64,000 nucleotides of DNA from JBKCUA01 sp046318675. GTDB lineage: Bacteria > Pseudomonadota > Alphaproteobacteria > JAJTHO01. This document shows, one piece after another, positions 48,600 through 57,428 of this stretch; positions within the stretch are counted from its first letter, which is position 1; each line of letters opens with the position of its first letter. The DNA is taken from positions 1-64,000 of the forward strand of contig JBKCUA010000014.1 in the NCBI GenBank assembly GCA_046318675.1, written 5' to 3'. The notes under the pieces are model-generated. The model was not told where the DNA came from and ran no database searches. It worked only from the letters and a program-made list of their open reading frames with translations. The position numbers and the translations under genes were made by a program.

Positions 48600-50399
48600 T
48601 TATTGAATATCATTCTGCAATTGTAATGCTTGGCGCATATAGGTCGCCCACACCCGTGCCGGCAAGCTGCCCCCCGTTACTCTATCCATCGGGGTATTAT
48701 CATCATTACCCATCCATACCCCCGTTGTTATATCCTCGGCAGAACCTAAAAACCAAGCATCACGAAAATTTTGACTTGTCCCGGTTTTACCACCGGCAAT
48801 GGCATCAAGGCGTGCAGCCGTCCCTGTTCCACCGGGGGAATACAACACCGACGATAAAAGTTGCTGTAGCCCCGCCAACCCTACAGGGGACAAAACACGC
48901 TTGGTGAGACGGTTGGGAGTTACATACAATTCTCGCCCCTTTTTCGTGGTTATACGCACCACCCCATACGGGCGGACTTGGTATCCTTCTGCTGCTACCG
49001 TTGCGTAGGCAGAGGTCAACTCTAATAAATTAACTTCCGATGATCCAAGGGCACTACTTAAGTTCTGACGAATGGGGCTTTTGATTCCCATAGCCCGAGC
49101 CAATGCCGTTACCTTACTGATGCCAACAGCCTGAGCTAAGCGCACCATAGGCACATTGAGCGATTGGGCAAACGCTTGTTGCAATGTCACGGTACCAAGA
49201 TGCTGATCGTGAAAATTTTCTGGTACCCATCCTTCAATCGCTAACGGTGTGTCTTCTAATGTACTGTCAGGCGTGTAGCCTTCCTCTAAGGCTGCCGCTA
49301 CTACAAATAATTTGAAAGCGGAACCGGGCTGCCGCTGGGCTTGGGTCACACGATTAAACTGGCTAAATTCATAGTCAATCCCACCAACCATGGCTACCAC
49401 TGCACCCGTCGCTGAAAGGCTGAGCAGTGCACCCTGCGACACGTTTTTCTGCAATCCTGAAGCATTGAGAGTTTCTGTTAAAATCTTTTCCGCAGCTTGC
49501 TGTCGCACCAAGCTCATGGTTGTCAGTACAACAATGTCCTCTTCGGGATAGCCAATATATTCGGGTAATCCGTCAAGCACCCAGTCGGCAAAATAACGGC
49601 TTCCTGCCGGAACATTTCCTTTAGCAAAGCGCAAAGGCAGGGCGGCAGCTTTCTTTGCTTCATCTTCACCCAATAAACCAGCATCAACCATATTGAGTAA
49701 AACTTGATCACCTCGGCCTGCTGCTGCCTCTGGACGAACTAAGGGATTAAGCCGTGACGGAGCCTTGAGCAAACCAATGAGAACCGCCGCCTCCCGACGG
49801 TTTAACCGGGTCACTGGCAGGCGAAAATACTTCTCTGACGCTGCCGCAACACCGTATGTGCCGGCACCAAAGTAGACTCGATTGAGATAAAGGGTAAGTA
49901 TCTTATCTTTAGTGAAATACCGTTCAAGCCAATAAGCAATCATTACCTCCCGCAGCTTGCGCGACCAGGTACGCTCATGCGTTAGGAACAAATTCTTGGC
50001 CAGCTGCTGGGTCAGGGTGCTTCCCCCCTGCACAATACCGCCGGAAAAAATATTCACCATCATGGCTCTTGCCACGCCGCGCCAATCAATACCACCATGC
50101 TGGTAAAAGCGTCTATCCTCTGTCGCCAAGACAGCATTTATCAAATCACGGGGTACATCAGCCAAGCGCACCGGAGTACCATACAAGTCTCCATAAGTGG
50201 CAAGAATGTCCCCTTCGGCCGAGAGCATGGTCACACTGGGTCGCCGCTCAAATGTTGTGACATCGGCTACTTTAGGCAGATTACTGGCATAGTATCCCAC
50301 TAACCCGCCGATCAGAAGCACCCCAGCTACCAGCAGTCCCAACCCAACGCGAATGAGATTTTTTTTCAAAGATACTTTAGAGCGTCTGCGTACAACCAT
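48600..50399 (-). CDS. Class A penicillin-binding protein (PBP1A family)
   Basis: 599 residues. A short basic cytoplasmic tail and one membrane anchor (LIRVGLGLLVAGVLLIGGLV). The GT51 transglycosylase domain has ATEDRRFYQHGGIDW with the catalytic Glu and GGSTLTQQLAKNLFL. The transpeptidase has QPGSAFKLF (the S-x-x-K serine), SLN, and the KTGTSQNFRDAWF motif. It polymerises and crosslinks peptidoglycan in the periplasm. At 599 residues it is shorter than E. coli PBP1A because it lacks the OB-like insert, as in many alphaproteobacterial copies. It is divergent from glnD. Confidence 0.92.
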   Translation of the reverse strand: MVVRRRSKVSLKKNLIRVGLGLLVAGVLLIGGLVGYYASNLPKVADVTTFERRPSVTMLSAEGDILATYGDLYGTPVRLADVPRDLINAVLATEDRRFYQHGGIDWRGVARAMMVNIFSGGIVQGGSTLTQQLAKNLFLTHERTWSRKLREVMIAYWLERYFTKDKILTLYLNRVYFGAGTYGVAAASEKYFRLPVTRLNRREAAVLIGLLKAPSRLNPLVRPEAAAGRGDQVLLNMVDAGLLGEDEAKKAAALPLRFAKGNVPAGSRYFADWVLDGLPEYIGYPEEDIVVLTTMSLVRQQAAEKILTETLNASGLQKNVSQGALLSLSATGAVVAMVGGIDYEFSQFNRVTQAQRQPGSAFKLFVVAAALEEGYTPDSTLEDTPLAIEGWVPENFHDQHLGTVTLQQAFAQSLNVPMVRLAQAVGISKVTALARAMGIKSPIRQNLSSALGSSEVNLLELTSAYATVAAEGYQVRPYGVVRITTKKGRELYVTPNRLTKRVLSPVGLAGLQQLLSSVLYSPGGTGTAARLDAIAGGKTGTSQNFRDAWFLGSAEDITTGVWMGNDDNTPMDRVTGGSLPARVWATYMRQALQLQNDIQ

Positions 50400-50521
50400 G
50401 ACTTGCGGTAGCGGTGATAAACGATGGTGTCAATTGCTAGCACTCACCCATTTTGGAAAAAATCCAACAGTCTTATTAAAGACCATAGCAAATTTTTTAT
50501 TCCCTTTTACAATATCCTTTA

Positions 50522-52867
50522 ATGTCCCTTCACGCTGCTTATATTGCTGCCCATGCGCCTCTAGTGGCTGAATTTTGGCGGCATCGTGACGGGTTGGAGT
50601 ACAGCCGCCGTCATAGCGCTGTTGTGGATACTCTAGCGCGGCGAGCGTTTGCCGAGGCTGCTGCCCTTACCCCTCCGCCGCCCTGCGCCCTTGTAGCCGT
50701 GGGCGGGTATGGCCGGGGGACGTTGGTGCCCTTTTCCGATCTTGATTTGGTTTTACTTTATGAGGATACCAATCGAGATAACGCCCTTGCGTCCTTTGCC
50801 AGCCGCCTGTTCGGAAGCCTGTGGGACATTGGTTTTAAGGTCAGTCACGCGGCGCGAACGGCACCAGGACTTTTGGCTGCCGCCGCCTCAGAGCAAACCA
50901 TTGCCAGTGCCTTTGTGGATGCGCGGTTCTTATGCGGGGATGAGGGAATTTTCACATTGTGTGCCGGGGTATTTCAAGCGTGGTTGCATGGGGCAGGGCG
51001 ATCCATTTTTACCGGGGTAAAACAGGCCGAACGGGCCCGACGGGCCGAACGGTACGGGACGGTGTATGGCGCGTTAGAGCCTAATCTTAAGGAAAGTATC
51101 GGCGGCCTGCGGGATATTCATTACCTGCACTGGATGGCGGGCAGTCTTATGGGCGCTCCCAACCCGGAATCATGGCCGCTGCAACCGAAGGAACGCCTAG
51201 CTCTAATGCAAGGCTGGCGGTTTTTTGCCGGGTTGCGCACGGCGTTGCACCTGTTGTGCACAAAGGCTGAGGAAAAGCTGAGCTTGTCTTGGCATCCGGA
51301 AATTGCCGCGCGCCTTAGCTATCGCGGCGAAGGGGTGATGGCGACAACGCGCCTTCGCCGCAAAGTGTGGCAACACGGCATTCGTATCAATGCTCTCGCC
51401 CAAACTCTCCCCAAGCGGTGGGCGGGGGAAGCCACTAGCGAGGACGAGGCTTTTCTGGCGGCTGTTTTGAGGCGACGGCCATTGGATAAGCCCCAGCCCT
51501 GTGCGGATGGTCTTGTGTTTGTTGAAGCCCTGACATTGGGCAAAATGCCCCTGCACCCCATAGCAGAAAGCGGTGTTTTGGGGAATATCTGCCCGCCGTT
51601 TCGCCACACGGAAGGGTTGATGCAGTTTGATCAAGTGCATACCCTCACCGTTGATGCTCATACCCTACGGGCGGTGACGTTGGCGCAGGAGTATTGGAAC
51701 GGGGTGCATCATGAGCATGATCCGGAGGTTTCGTCTCTTGCCGCGTGCCTTGATGAACGTCGCGCCTTGGTACTGGCAGCCTTATTTCATGATATATGTA
51801 AAGGTAAAAAAGGCGATCATTCAACATTGGGGGCTGCTATTGTGCGCCAGATGGGGACGACATGGAAGCTGCCAGAGCTTGAAATAGAAACCATTGCTTG
51901 GCTGGTGGAAAACCATTTACTGATGAGCTTTCATGCCTTCAAGCGCGATGTTCACGATGTGGCGGCATTGAAACAATTCACGACGACGGTGCAGTCGGTA
52001 GAGCGGCTGCGGCTGTTGTACCTGCTCACTGTGGTGGATATGCAGGCAACAAACCCCGGGCTATACTCATCTTGGAAGCGTAGCTTGTTGGCGCAGCTCT
52101 ACCAGTTAGCATTAGCGGTGCTCAGCGGCGGCTTATTGGCACCAACAACCAAGCGCCGGGATAGTGGGGCTCTGTTGGCGGAACAACCACTGGCCGCATC
52201 ATTACTGGAACAATTGCCTGATAGTTATTTCAGTGCCTTTACACTGGAACAACAGCGTCGCCACCTAGGATTACTGCTCCGCCACCAGCAGGGTGAAACC
52301 ATTGCAATTGATCACCAGAATTATGAAGAGCTTGGCTTTACCGAGATTACATTATGCACCAGCGACGCGCCGGGTCTTTTTGCCCGTATCGTGGGGGCAT
52401 TTGCCTATGCCAAGGCCGATATTGTTGATGCCCGGGTACTATCCTTAAAGGACGGCGTAGTATTAGATTCTTTTGCTATTCAAGATAGTGGTAAAGCTTA
52501 CAAATTTGCCGATCAGGTAGGGAGACTGGCCGAAAAGATTCACAGTGTCCTCAGCGGGATGATTGATCCCACCGCAACACTGGCCAAATTGCCTAAGCCC
52601 GCAGGGCATAGCAGCCGCGTTGTTGTTGATAACACCTCAAGCCCTACGGACACGATTTTGGAGGTCACTTGCCCCGATCGCCCTGGGCTGCTATACGCCT
52701 TGGCTACTATACTGCGTGAGGAGAAAATTCAACTCAGCAATGCAAAAATCGCTACTTTTTCCGGCCGGGCGATTGATATCTTCTATATCAGGGATGCGTA
52801 TGGGTTTAAGATCACCCGCGCCGAACGGTTGGAGGGGTTGAAGGAGAAATTGTTGGGAGTGGTGTAG
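50522..52867 (+). CDS. glnD: Bifunctional uridylyltransferase/uridylyl-removing enzyme GlnD
   Basis: 781 residues, somewhat shorter than the usual 850-950. The sensor of glutamine that modifies PII proteins. The nucleotidyltransferase domain has VGGYGRGTLVPFSDLDLVLL at residues 60-79 (G-x-G...D-x-D). The central region is GLRDIHYLHWM. The HD hydrolase domain has ALFHDICKGKKGDHSTLGA near residue 420. Two ACT domains end the protein (TLCTSDAPGLFARIVGAFAY; LEVTCPDRPGLLYALATIL), which bind glutamine. The N-terminal part before the transferase motif is short, suggesting natural reduction or a missed start. A repeat copy lies downstream. Confidence 0.94.
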   Translation: MSLHAAYIAAHAPLVAEFWRHRDGLEYSRRHSAVVDTLARRAFAEAAALTPPPPCALVAVGGYGRGTLVPFSDLDLVLLYEDTNRDNALASFASRLFGSLWDIGFKVSHAARTAPGLLAAAASEQTIASAFVDARFLCGDEGIFTLCAGVFQAWLHGAGRSIFTGVKQAERARRAERYGTVYGALEPNLKESIGGLRDIHYLHWMAGSLMGAPNPESWPLQPKERLALMQGWRFFAGLRTALHLLCTKAEEKLSLSWHPEIAARLSYRGEGVMATTRLRRKVWQHGIRINALAQTLPKRWAGEATSEDEAFLAAVLRRRPLDKPQPCADGLVFVEALTLGKMPLHPIAESGVLGNICPPFRHTEGLMQFDQVHTLTVDAHTLRAVTLAQEYWNGVHHEHDPEVSSLAACLDERRALVLAALFHDICKGKKGDHSTLGAAIVRQMGTTWKLPELEIETIAWLVENHLLMSFHAFKRDVHDVAALKQFTTTVQSVERLRLLYLLTVVDMQATNPGLYSSWKRSLLAQLYQLALAVLSGGLLAPTTKRRDSGALLAEQPLAASLLEQLPDSYFSAFTLEQQRRHLGLLLRHQQGETIAIDHQNYEELGFTEITLCTSDAPGLFARIVGAFAYAKADIVDARVLSLKDGVVLDSFAIQDSGKAYKFADQVGRLAEKIHSVLSGMIDPTATLAKLPKPAGHSSRVVVDNTSSPTDTILEVTCPDRPGLLYALATILREEKIQLSNAKIATFSGRAIDIFYIRDAYGFKITRAERLEGLKEKLLGVV

Positions 52868-52890
52868 GGCTGGGCGTCAATTCTCGACTT

Positions 52891-53051
52891 CTATAGCGTG
52901 TTGCGTAATTAGCGGTAGACATCGATAAAGTCTTCAGCGCGCTATAAGTTATTTTTGTTCGGCCATTCGGACGCGGCACTTTGTGCCGTGCGCTGGTTGC
53001 AACTATACTTTTAATTGTGCAACCGGCTATAATTGAAGAGCACCTCTATTA
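52891..53051 (+). repeat. Dispersed structured repeat, copy 5
   Basis: Outer arms are CTATAGCGTG and CGCGCTATAA. The second hairpin is CGGCC-ATTC-GGACG, a half-changed intermediate between the two other forms. CGGCAC-TTT-GTGCCG is intact. GCTGGTTGCA pairs with TGCAACCGGC through one wobble. The terminal motif follows in reversed orientation (GAGCACCTCTATTATT). The right end overlaps the 3' end of tmk. Confidence 0.82.
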
Positions 53052-53658
53052 TTTGCAATCCTTTGTTTGTTAATGTTTCCACTGACTCATCCGCATTCAA
53101 CACATGAATTCGTTTCGGTTCTAGGCTCGCCCTGTTCAGAAAACCTTGACGGACTCGTTCATGATACTCATCGGCGTACCCCTCATAGCGATCGTGCCCG
53201 CCTAGCCGAGCCTGCCAGCGTTGCCGGGCGACGGCAACAGGAAGATCATAGAGAAAGGTCAGATGGGGAACGGGAGCGTTGCTGCTGGCCAGATCAATCA
53301 GATTTTGCACCGTATCGGCGGGGAGGCCTTCGGCAAAATGCTGGTACGCCCAGGTGGAATCAATATAGCGATCGCACAGGACAATGGTGCCCACCGCCAA
53401 AGCCGGGCAAATGACATTGGCGAGATGATCCCTCCGTCCAGCGGCAATCACTAACCCAGTAGCTAGTGGATCAAAACTAGCACAAGCCGCATTGGTAATA
53501 AGGGTATGGCGCAGAGCCTCGGCGGCGGGGCTGCCTCCTGGCTCACGTGTTTCCAGAACGGTATGGCCTTGTTGGCGCAAGGCCAACGCCAACGCCGCCC
53601 GCTGGGTGGTTTTTCCGCATCCTTCGCCACCTTCCAAGGTAATAAATAACCCCGGCAT
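53011..53658 (-). CDS. tmk: Thymidylate kinase
   Basis: 215 residues. Phosphorylates dTMP to dTDP. The P-loop is FITLEGGEGCGKTTQ, the DR[YH] motif is TREPGGSPAAEALR then CDRYIDSTWAYQHFA, and LTFLYDLPVAVARQRW forms the base of the lid region. Its stop (53011) and last dozen or so codons (IIEVLFNYSRLHN) are encoded by the right end of a dispersed repeat, so the native C-terminus has been replaced. It directly follows dacA (stop and start are adjacent). Confidence 0.94.
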   Translation of the reverse strand: MPGLFITLEGGEGCGKTTQRAALALALRQQGHTVLETREPGGSPAAEALRHTLITNAACASFDPLATGLVIAAGRRDHLANVICPALAVGTIVLCDRYIDSTWAYQHFAEGLPADTVQNLIDLASSNAPVPHLTFLYDLPVAVARQRWQARLGGHDRYEGYADEYHERVRQGFLNRASLEPKRIHVLNADESVETLTNKGLQIIEVLFNYSRLHN

Positions 53659-54804
53659 TTAGCCTGCTTCACCCGCAACCAAATACATCAGACGGCGACG
53701 CAATGCTGTAAAACCACCAACTTTTTGATTGTCTTCACCTACAACCAGAGGGACAGAATAGGCTTGGCGCAAAGCCTCTCCCTCTAACTTAATAGTCCCA
53801 ACCTGTTGGCCTTTTTTTAGGGGAGCCTGCAACGGTTCACTATACTGTACACTAGCCTTAAGGTTGCGAGCAGCAGCCACAGGCAACGTGAGCACCAAAT
53901 TTTCCGCAGGTGTTAAGAAAACTTGTTTATTCTCACCCAACCATACCGGAGGTGTAATCAAAGGCTGACCTGCCCTAGCAATGCTGTAGTTATCAAAGTT
54001 TAAAAATCCCCACTCAAGTAATGTAATTATATCTTCGGCACGCGCTGCTGGGGAAGGTAGACCCGCCACCACACCAATCAAGCGGCGACCATGCCGAATG
54101 GCCGACCCAACAAAGCCATAACCAGCCTCATCCGTATGCCCAGTTTTAAGACCATCGCCACCTTGAAAATCTTTTCTAAGCAAAGGATTACGACTTGGCT
54201 GGGTAATACCATTCATGGTAAATTCATGAATTGAGTACATTGGGTAATATTCCGGAAAATCTTTGATGATGCGCAAGCCTAGTATCGCCAAATCCGCCGC
54301 CGTCGATACGTGCCCCGGATCATGCAGGCCAGTGGCATTTCGAAACACGGTGTTCTTCATGCCTATTTTTTTGGCTTTTTCCGTCATCAGATCGGCAAAG
54401 GCCTCCTCACTACCAGCCAATGATTCAGCAGCCGCAACAGACATATCATTGCCCGAATGCACGATAATACCCAGCACAGCATCTTTAACATTAATACGCA
54501 TACCAGGTTCAATAAAACTGCGGGAGCCTTGCTGGCGCCAAGCTTTTTTACTAACTGTAAACGTATCGTCCCATTTCAGGCGGCCATCCTTGATACGCTC
54601 AAAAATAAGATAAACAGTCATTAACTTGGTCATGGACGCGGGATACATGACATCATTTGATTCACGATCAAACAACACAGTACTGGTATCGGCATCAATC
54701 AAAATAGCGTGCTTGGCTCGCAGCACCGGGGGACGCGGCGCGTCGGCCAGAGCGGGAAGTGAGAAGGCTACTATCAGAAGGAACAGTGCAAAAAGATGCC
54801 GCAT
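53659..54804 (-). CDS. dacA: D-alanyl-D-alanine carboxypeptidase (PBP5/6 family)
   Basis: 381 residues from MRHLFALFLLIVAFSLPALA, preceded by AGGAG; an upstream frame adds 18 unlikely residues. It trims the terminal D-Ala of peptidoglycan stem peptides. Active-site motifs are YPASMTKLMTVYLIF (S-x-x-K), SGNDMSVAAAE (SGN) and GLKTGHTDEAGYGFVGSA (KTG). The C-terminal beta domain (NLVLTLPVAAARNLKASVQY) and terminal region for membrane attachment follow. tmk is immediately downstream on the same strand. Confidence 0.95.
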   Translation of the reverse strand: MRHLFALFLLIVAFSLPALADAPRPPVLRAKHAILIDADTSTVLFDRESNDVMYPASMTKLMTVYLIFERIKDGRLKWDDTFTVSKKAWRQQGSRSFIEPGMRINVKDAVLGIIVHSGNDMSVAAAESLAGSEEAFADLMTEKAKKIGMKNTVFRNATGLHDPGHVSTAADLAILGLRIIKDFPEYYPMYSIHEFTMNGITQPSRNPLLRKDFQGGDGLKTGHTDEAGYGFVGSAIRHGRRLIGVVAGLPSPAARAEDIITLLEWGFLNFDNYSIARAGQPLITPPVWLGENKQVFLTPAENLVLTLPVAAARNLKASVQYSEPLQAPLKKGQQVGTIKLEGEALRQAYSVPLVVGEDNQKVGGFTALRRRLMYLVAGEAG

Positions 54805-54869
54805 GATTTTTTGTCTCCTGGGCGTATTATCGCGGATGGGACGGTGGGGTGGCAACAAGAATATTGAGG

Positions 54870-55211
54870 TTATGGGGTCTTTTCCAAAAGTGCCTTTATG
54901 CTTTGAGCCAAGACGATAGCATCGTTCATATCTATTGCGGAAAAATCTTCGTCCACTTTGTAATCGGCTTTTTCCCTGACATTATAAAGCGTGCGCCCTT
55001 TGACGGACAGTAACCGATCTACTGATTTTGCGCTATTGTTCAGACTGCCCCAGAAACGCTTGTGGCCGCGTTCTTTTTGGCCGGGTGCAGCAGTGCGGTT
55101 GGCGTGGTAAAAAGCAGCATAATACAGGCGGCTTGCCTTACACCGACGTTCACCTTCAAGAGCTGCGGGTAATGCTAAGGCAACAGCCCAAGCCTCCTGA
55201 TTTGTCAGCAC
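54870..55211 (-). CDS. HEPN-domain protein
   Basis: 113 residues, all alpha-helical. KASRLYYAAFYHANR and the later LYNVREKADYKVDEDFSAID and AIVLAQSIKALLEK segments match the HEPN fold (R-x-Y-Y-A-x-F; L...R..ADY......). HEPN proteins are often RNases of toxin-antitoxin or abortive systems; I do not see a clean catalytic R-x4-6-H here. Its start overlaps the preceding gene by 7 bp, a tight two-gene unit. Confidence 0.7.
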   Translation of the reverse strand: MLTNQEAWAVALALPAALEGERRCKASRLYYAAFYHANRTAAPGQKERGHKRFWGSLNNSAKSVDRLLSVKGRTLYNVREKADYKVDEDFSAIDMNDAIVLAQSIKALLEKTP

Positions 55212-55627
55212 AGCGCCACGCCAAGATTAAGATTTTTTCGGACTTCATACGGCAATTGATCGTATTCGGGAAAAATAATCTCATCAAATCGATCATGAAG
55301 ATTTAGCAATGTTTTTTCGATGGATTGCGAATCATTTGCTTCAGGAACGCAGATAGTCGCTTGGATAAATTCAAATTCATTAGTCTCATCGTCTTCAGTG
55401 GCAGCGTGGACGTTTATTTTGATGCTTGTGTAGTTTGGAAACACTTTTGCGGCCAAGGATGGGAACAAGTTTAAAGCATCAACAACGTGGGGGTGCGTTG
55501 ATAAAAAACGGGTACATTCGTCCTTGTTGCTAATGTCAAAGTGGCCTTGCAAAAACGCGGCATCTTGTTTTTTGTCCTTTGTAAAAAGGGGCTTATTTTT
55601 TAAGAGTGGTGTTTTTCGTTTGGCCAT
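55205..55627 (-). CDS. Hypothetical protein, partner of the HEPN protein
   Basis: 140 residues from MAKRKTPLLKNKPLFTKD, with GGGAG upstream; the frame extends further into the repeat but that part is not coding. The protein is acidic and looks helical, then beta. SIKINVHAATEDDETNEF, ATICVPE and LLNLHDRFDEIIFPE match what I recall of the small partner protein encoded beside many HEPN genes (with a conserved L..L..FD... helix). It may be the antitoxin or adaptor. A dispersed repeat lies 62 bp upstream, where its promoter should be. Confidence 0.62.
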   Translation of the reverse strand: MAKRKTPLLKNKPLFTKDKKQDAAFLQGHFDISNKDECTRFLSTHPHVVDALNLFPSLAAKVFPNYTSIKINVHAATEDDETNEFEFIQATICVPEANDSQSIEKTLLNLHDRFDEIIFPEYDQLPYEVRKNLNLGVALC

Positions 55628-55688
55628 GGGGAACTCCCGGTTGTCACGGGGCGATGGTAGCATAAGGGTGGTTAATACTTCAATGACG

Positions 55689-55814
55689 TTATAGCGCGTT
55701 GCGTAATTAGCGGTAGATATTGATAAAGTCTTCAGCGCGCTATAAGTTATTTTTGTTCGGCCATTAGGCCGCGGCACTTTGTGCCGTGCGCTGGTTGCAA
55801 GTATACTTTATAAA
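55689..55814 (+). repeat. Dispersed structured repeat, copy 6 (3' truncated)
   Basis: Both outer arms are intact (TTATAGCGCG/CGCGCTATAA), CGGCC-ATTA-GGCCG has a loop change, and CGGCAC-TTT-GTGCCG is intact; the copy is then cut within the last hairpin after GGTTGCAAGTATACTTTATA. It stands between the HEPN pair and tRNA-Leu(GAG). Confidence 0.85.
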
Positions 55815-55824
55815 ATTCTTAAAC

Positions 55825-55911
55825 TGGTGCGGTCGAGAAGACTCGAACTTCCACAGGGGTTAACCTACAGCGACCTCAACGCTGCGCGTCTACCAATTCC
55901 GCCACGACCGC
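55825..55911 (-). tRNA. tRNA-Leu (anticodon GAG), CCA encoded
   Basis: On the minus strand the acceptor GCGGTCG (55911-55905) pairs with CGACCGC, followed by ACCA (55828-55825). The anticodon stem CAGCG/CGCTG holds the loop TTGAGGT: anticodon GAG, reading CUC and CUU. A long variable arm is present (TGTAGGTTAACCCCTGT region), and the T loop GTTCGAGTC is intact. Confidence 0.95.
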
Positions 55912-55997
55912 ACTTAAGTGGTTCGTGTAGCAGCCCACGTTTTTTTTGTAAATGACCGAAAAGTCACTATCACTTTTTCATTATTTAAGAGTAGAGA

Positions 55998-57392
55998 ATG
56001 CCCATGCGTGGTGATGACCTCTTTGATACCGACAAGCCGCTTACCTTTGGGGTAACGGAAGAGTCATTAAAACAACTGTACGACGCGCTGGAACGCAATG
56101 ACAAAATATTAGTCGGGGAAATTTTTTCCGATCTTCACCCCGCCGATGCTGCGGACATTGTCCAAGGGCTTGATGCACAGGAGCAGGCTGCCTTGCTCAA
56201 GCTGCTGCCGGCGGCATTGCTGCCCGGCCTTTTGTCCTACCTGCCGGAGCCAACCCGGGATATTCTTCTGGCGGATTTGGGGGTGGATGCACTGGCAGCG
56301 GTGGTGGGGGAGCTGGACACCGATGATGCGGTGGATTTGCTCTTTGGTCTGCCGGAAGATTTGCGATCCAGCGTATTGGACGCCGTGCCGGATTCCGATC
56401 GCCTGCAACTGCTCGAATCACTGAAATACCCGGAAGATTCCGCCGGACGGTTGATGCAGCGAGACCTGGTAGCAGTGCCAGCGCATTGGACCGTGGGGCA
56501 TACGGTGGATTTCATGCGGGCAAGTCAAGCTCTTCCCGATGATTTTCATGAGATTTATGTGGTTGACCCTCGCTTTGTGCCTATTGGCCACGTTGCCCTC
56601 AGCCGCCTGCTGCGCAGCCAGCGCAACACCCCATTATCAGACATCATGATGGAGGATTTCCGCACCACCTCTGTGCTGACAGAACAGGAGGAAGTGGGGC
56701 ATCTGTTCCGCAAATACGGCCTTGTCTCCCTACCCGTTACCGATCGATCCGGGCGTCTGGTGGGGGTGGTGACGGTGGATGATGTGGTGAGCTTGATTGC
56801 CGAGGAAGCCGATGAGGGTTTGTTGCGCCTGTCAGGGGTGAGCGATCCGGTGGATTTTTACCGCGCCGCCGCAACAACAGCCAAGGGGCGGTTTTTCTGG
56901 CTGTTTGTCAATTTGTTAACCGCGATGCTGGCCTCGGGGGTGATTGCCCAATTTGAGGGGGAGCTGCAAACCCTCGTCACCCTCGCCGTGTTGCTGCCTA
57001 TTATTCCCAGCATGGGGGGAAACGCTGGCACCCAGACGCTGGCCGTGGTGGTGCGGGCACTTGCCCTGCGCCAGATTACCAAGCGCAATTTCTGGCGCGT
57101 GCTGCGCAAAGAGGTACTGGTGGCCTTTATTAACGGCTTTTTGTTTACCTTCGTGTGCTTTGCTGGGGTGGGGCTTTTTTATGGGGCTGCCATGTGGAAG
57201 ATGGCTCTGGTTACGGCGTTGGCCCTAGCGATTAATTTGATTGCAGCGGCCTTGGGCGGGGTGCTTATTCCCCTCGCCATGAAGCGTGCCAAAGTAGACC
57301 CGGCCATTACCGCGACAGTGTTCCTGACCACCGTCACCGACGTTGTCGGCTTTCTGTCATTTCTAGGCCTGGCGTCGCTTATTTTGCTTTAG
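55998..57392 (+). CDS. mgtE: Magnesium transporter MgtE
   Basis: 464 residues (ATG 55998; ATG 56004 also possible). The N-terminal superhelical MgtE_N domain (residues 30-135) has FSDLHPADAADIVQGL and ELDTDDAVDLLFGLP. Two CBS domains follow (residues 150-270: SAGRLMQRDLVAVPAHWTVG and VTDRSGRLVGVVTVDDVVSL) that gate by sensing Mg2+. There are five membrane helices with PIIPSMGGNAGTQTLAVVVR, the pore signature, and FLTTVTDVVGFLSFLGLA at the end. It lies beside tRNA-Leu(GAG) on the opposite strand. Confidence 0.96.
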   Translation: MPMRGDDLFDTDKPLTFGVTEESLKQLYDALERNDKILVGEIFSDLHPADAADIVQGLDAQEQAALLKLLPAALLPGLLSYLPEPTRDILLADLGVDALAAVVGELDTDDAVDLLFGLPEDLRSSVLDAVPDSDRLQLLESLKYPEDSAGRLMQRDLVAVPAHWTVGHTVDFMRASQALPDDFHEIYVVDPRFVPIGHVALSRLLRSQRNTPLSDIMMEDFRTTSVLTEQEEVGHLFRKYGLVSLPVTDRSGRLVGVVTVDDVVSLIAEEADEGLLRLSGVSDPVDFYRAAATTAKGRFFWLFVNLLTAMLASGVIAQFEGELQTLVTLAVLLPIIPSMGGNAGTQTLAVVVRALALRQITKRNFWRVLRKEVLVAFINGFLFTFVCFAGVGLFYGAAMWKMALVTALALAINLIAAALGGVLIPLAMKRAKVDPAITATVFLTTVTDVVGFLSFLGLASLILL

Positions 57393-57428
57393 CGTAAAAA
57401 CAAATTGCATTGTCGTTAAAAAAGCATT

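Noticed and set aside
55825..55911. tRNA-Leu(GAG) as an integration site for a genomic island
   Set aside because: No integrase and no duplicated tRNA 3' end nearby; only the small HEPN pair and a repeat lie next to it.
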